DNA of 64,000 bases from Mactra quadrangularis. Its lineage: Eukaryota; Mollusca; Bivalvia; Venerida; Mactridae. Positions 62,544 to 64,000 of the stretch are shown piece after piece (the first letter of the stretch is position 1; each line of letters starts with the position of its first letter). The notes under the pieces are model-generated. The model ran no database searches and was not told where the DNA came from. It was given only the letters and a program-made list of their open reading frames with translations. The stretch covers positions 7,508,258 through 7,572,257 of the forward strand of contig CM046307.1 in the NCBI GenBank assembly GCA_025267735.1, in the 5' to 3' direction. The translations under genes were made by a program, and so were the position numbers.

Positions 62544-64000
62544 AAAATGTCTTAGCTGGATTTTGATCTACATTTCTGTATAATGACGTATGTCTGGGAA
62601 TTTCGGAAATCCGCCGTTCTATTGGATGATTTTATAAGCGCTGAAAATGACGTACGGAGGAAACAGAGAAAATCCCCTTTTCGATTGGATGGCCCTGACA
62701 CGCGCAAAAATTTAAAGGCCACACTATTGTAATGCAGTGTTTTACGAAATTTTGCTTCGTTCGTAGATTATTTTTTTTTGTTAGACTTCTATTGCTTTCT
62801 AAAGTGTTTTTTTATATTGTAACAATAAAAAGTTACGTGTCAAACACAATATTTTATGGGTAAAATGAATTACGTCTCCAGATGTGAACCGGTTTCTAGT
62901 AAAAAGTCTGACATATTACCCAATAATTATTAAGTTAGCCTCACTACGTCCAGTTTCCGGGGTTTACACTTTGAGAGTCACAGCTCCACATATATTTATT
63001 AATCCGCAGAGTTATTGGTACGTAACTTTTAAGAATAAATTCATAATTTTTGTTCGGTCACATTTATATCAAAATCGAAGCGGGTTAACGGTATTCTGTC
63101 AATTCATGTCAAATTCATTACGCATTATCGTCTACATGTTGACCTACTTCCGTTTACAGAAAAACAAGCGTCTGACGATCCCGATTATTGGATAAAATCG
63201 GCGCGGAGTGAAATACGTAAAACACGGTATTTTTGGAAAATTTCGGACCAGTGCTCGGTCACCTTGTTTAACTTAGAATATACATAAATATGTGAGATTT
63301 TTATTTACAATTGATAGATTATTGTATAAATATTATAAATTTAAATAAATCATAATACTTCTTGAATTATTATAATAATTATAAGTGAAAAAGACAAGGC
63401 TGTCCAAATTCGATTTTCTAGCCTCTAGGATTTTCTAGCGGAAAACAGCAGGTGCGCTCGTATCTATCGTCTGCATAAACAGATAAGCGTCTAGATGATC
63501 ATGATTTGGGGTTTTCCGCGAGCGTTTGACAGGTATGACTAAAATTAGAAACAATTCGCGAGGTCCCCTTTTTAATTAATCGAAATTTGCAAGGGGTGAC
63601 CGAGCATTGGTAGTGAACGAGCATAGGTAGCTGACTCTAAAAAACATTGAACGGGCAACGGAGATCAAAACAATGGTAAGGATTATTAACGGTCGATTTC
63701 ACCAAGGTCAGATATGCTCACAAGCTGCAGGTTATCAGTGTACGGCAATTGCATTGGCTGTTATATTGTTTACGGTAGGCAATCATGTGCCAAGTCTGCG
63801 AAACTGGTCTGCAAATGTTGTTGATGAAGTGATGATGCGTGGTCACAACTTGTATGAGCAAATACTAACGGAGGTCACGGAATCAAAAAATAGGTTTTCA
63901 CAATGCAATTATCAAAAATCTTCTTGTCTGAAACTACAAGGCCTAGAGCTTTCATATTTGGTATATAACATCATCTAGAGGTCCTCCATCACAGTTGTTC
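62544..64000 (+). mobile_element. Helitron-like composite element, copy 2 (runs off the window)
   Basis: Starts with the segment shared with 5030-5470 (here 62,549-62,995). Unique DNA follows, with an inverted pair GCGGAAAAC (63,438) and GTTTTCCGC (63,512), then an ORF at 63,673 and, from 63,885, the segment shared with 7187-7300. The order of shared segments is the same as in copy 1, which argues for one element family. The right end lies outside the window. The extreme left ends of the two copies do not match, so one may be truncated. The class is inferred from copy 1's 3' hairpin. Confidence 0.5.
63673..63978 (+). CDS. Cysteine-protease-like ORF fragment inside the composite element (101 aa)
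   Basis: Starts at ATG 63,673. The N-terminal part has GRFHQGQ, then AGYQCTAIALAVILF, followed by an RNWSANVVDEV and GHNLYEQIL pattern. 'HQG...G.QC.A..L' followed by a W..D....G..LY block recalls the N-terminal half of papain-fold peptidases of the C76/OTU-like type, which are found in some large mobile elements, with the Cys of the QC pair as the presumed nucleophile. This is a resemblance from memory, not a search. From about residue 72 the frame runs into the dispersed repeat that starts at 63,885 and stops, so the domain lacks its His-containing half. It is probably truncated and inactive, unless spliced across the repeat. Confidence 0.35.
   Translation: MVRIINGRFHQGQICSQAAGYQCTAIALAVILFTVGNHVPSLRNWSANVVDEVMMRGHNLYEQILTEVTESKNRFSQCNYQKSSCLKLQGLELSYLVYNII

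Noticed and set aside
62884..63195. 103-aa plus ORF
   Set aside because: Spans the edge of a dispersed repeat, and the part in the repeat is disrupted in the copy at 5.4 kb. No family pattern.
1..64000. CRISPR arrays, bacterial operons, rRNA genes
   Set aside because: None seen. Spliced SORD, SINEs and LINEs show this is animal nuclear DNA.

Overview
The window is AT-rich animal nuclear DNA. It has one clearly recognisable gene with introns, and most of the rest is repeats. The organism is most likely a bivalve mollusc. Three things point there: the tRNA-derived SINEs whose 3' tail carries an 'ACGCCG...TTAAACCCAA' type motif, LINE pieces with a closely similar tail, and a degenerate element ending in a 'TATACCCCCG ... 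CGGGAGTATA' hairpin. This lineage call rests on general knowledge of such repeats, not on a search.

Layout. From 1 to 23.1 kb there is no host gene I can support. This part holds LINE fragments (minus strand; 3' ends near 1.1-1.5 and 20.0-21.0 kb, reverse transcriptase pieces at 4.7-10.2 and 12.6-13.0 kb) and SINE pieces. The 4.7-10.2 kb LINE is split by two later insertions: a 2.6-kb Helitron-like composite (5021-7626) and a 1.13-kb PIF/Harbinger-like element (8132-9257). Between 23.79 and 34.40 kb lies a complete nine-exon sorbitol dehydrogenase gene (SORD, plus strand, 347 aa). Its introns carry a SINE, SINE fragments, foldback elements, a tandem duplication and two other mobile elements.

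From 38 kb to the right edge the window is built from copies of one segment. Arm A (about 37,975-44,240) is a diverged inverted copy of arm B (about 47,750-55,330). Most of arm B is repeated again in direct orientation, with little divergence, as copy C (57,021-62,543). Several mobile elements sit in one copy and are missing at the matching site of another, which dates them after the duplication. Copies B and C each hold an intact two-exon open frame (113 aa, unrecognised). It could be a new tandem-duplicated gene, but the B/C substitutions show no sign of purifying selection. At the right edge a second copy of the Helitron-like composite begins at 62,544 and carries a short ORF with a cysteine-protease-like N-terminal motif.

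SORD is the only gene whose role can be stated: NAD-dependent oxidation of sorbitol to fructose in the polyol pathway. No operon-like cooperation applies. All coordinates of repeat edges were read by eye, without alignment software, and are approximate unless a target-site duplication fixes them.
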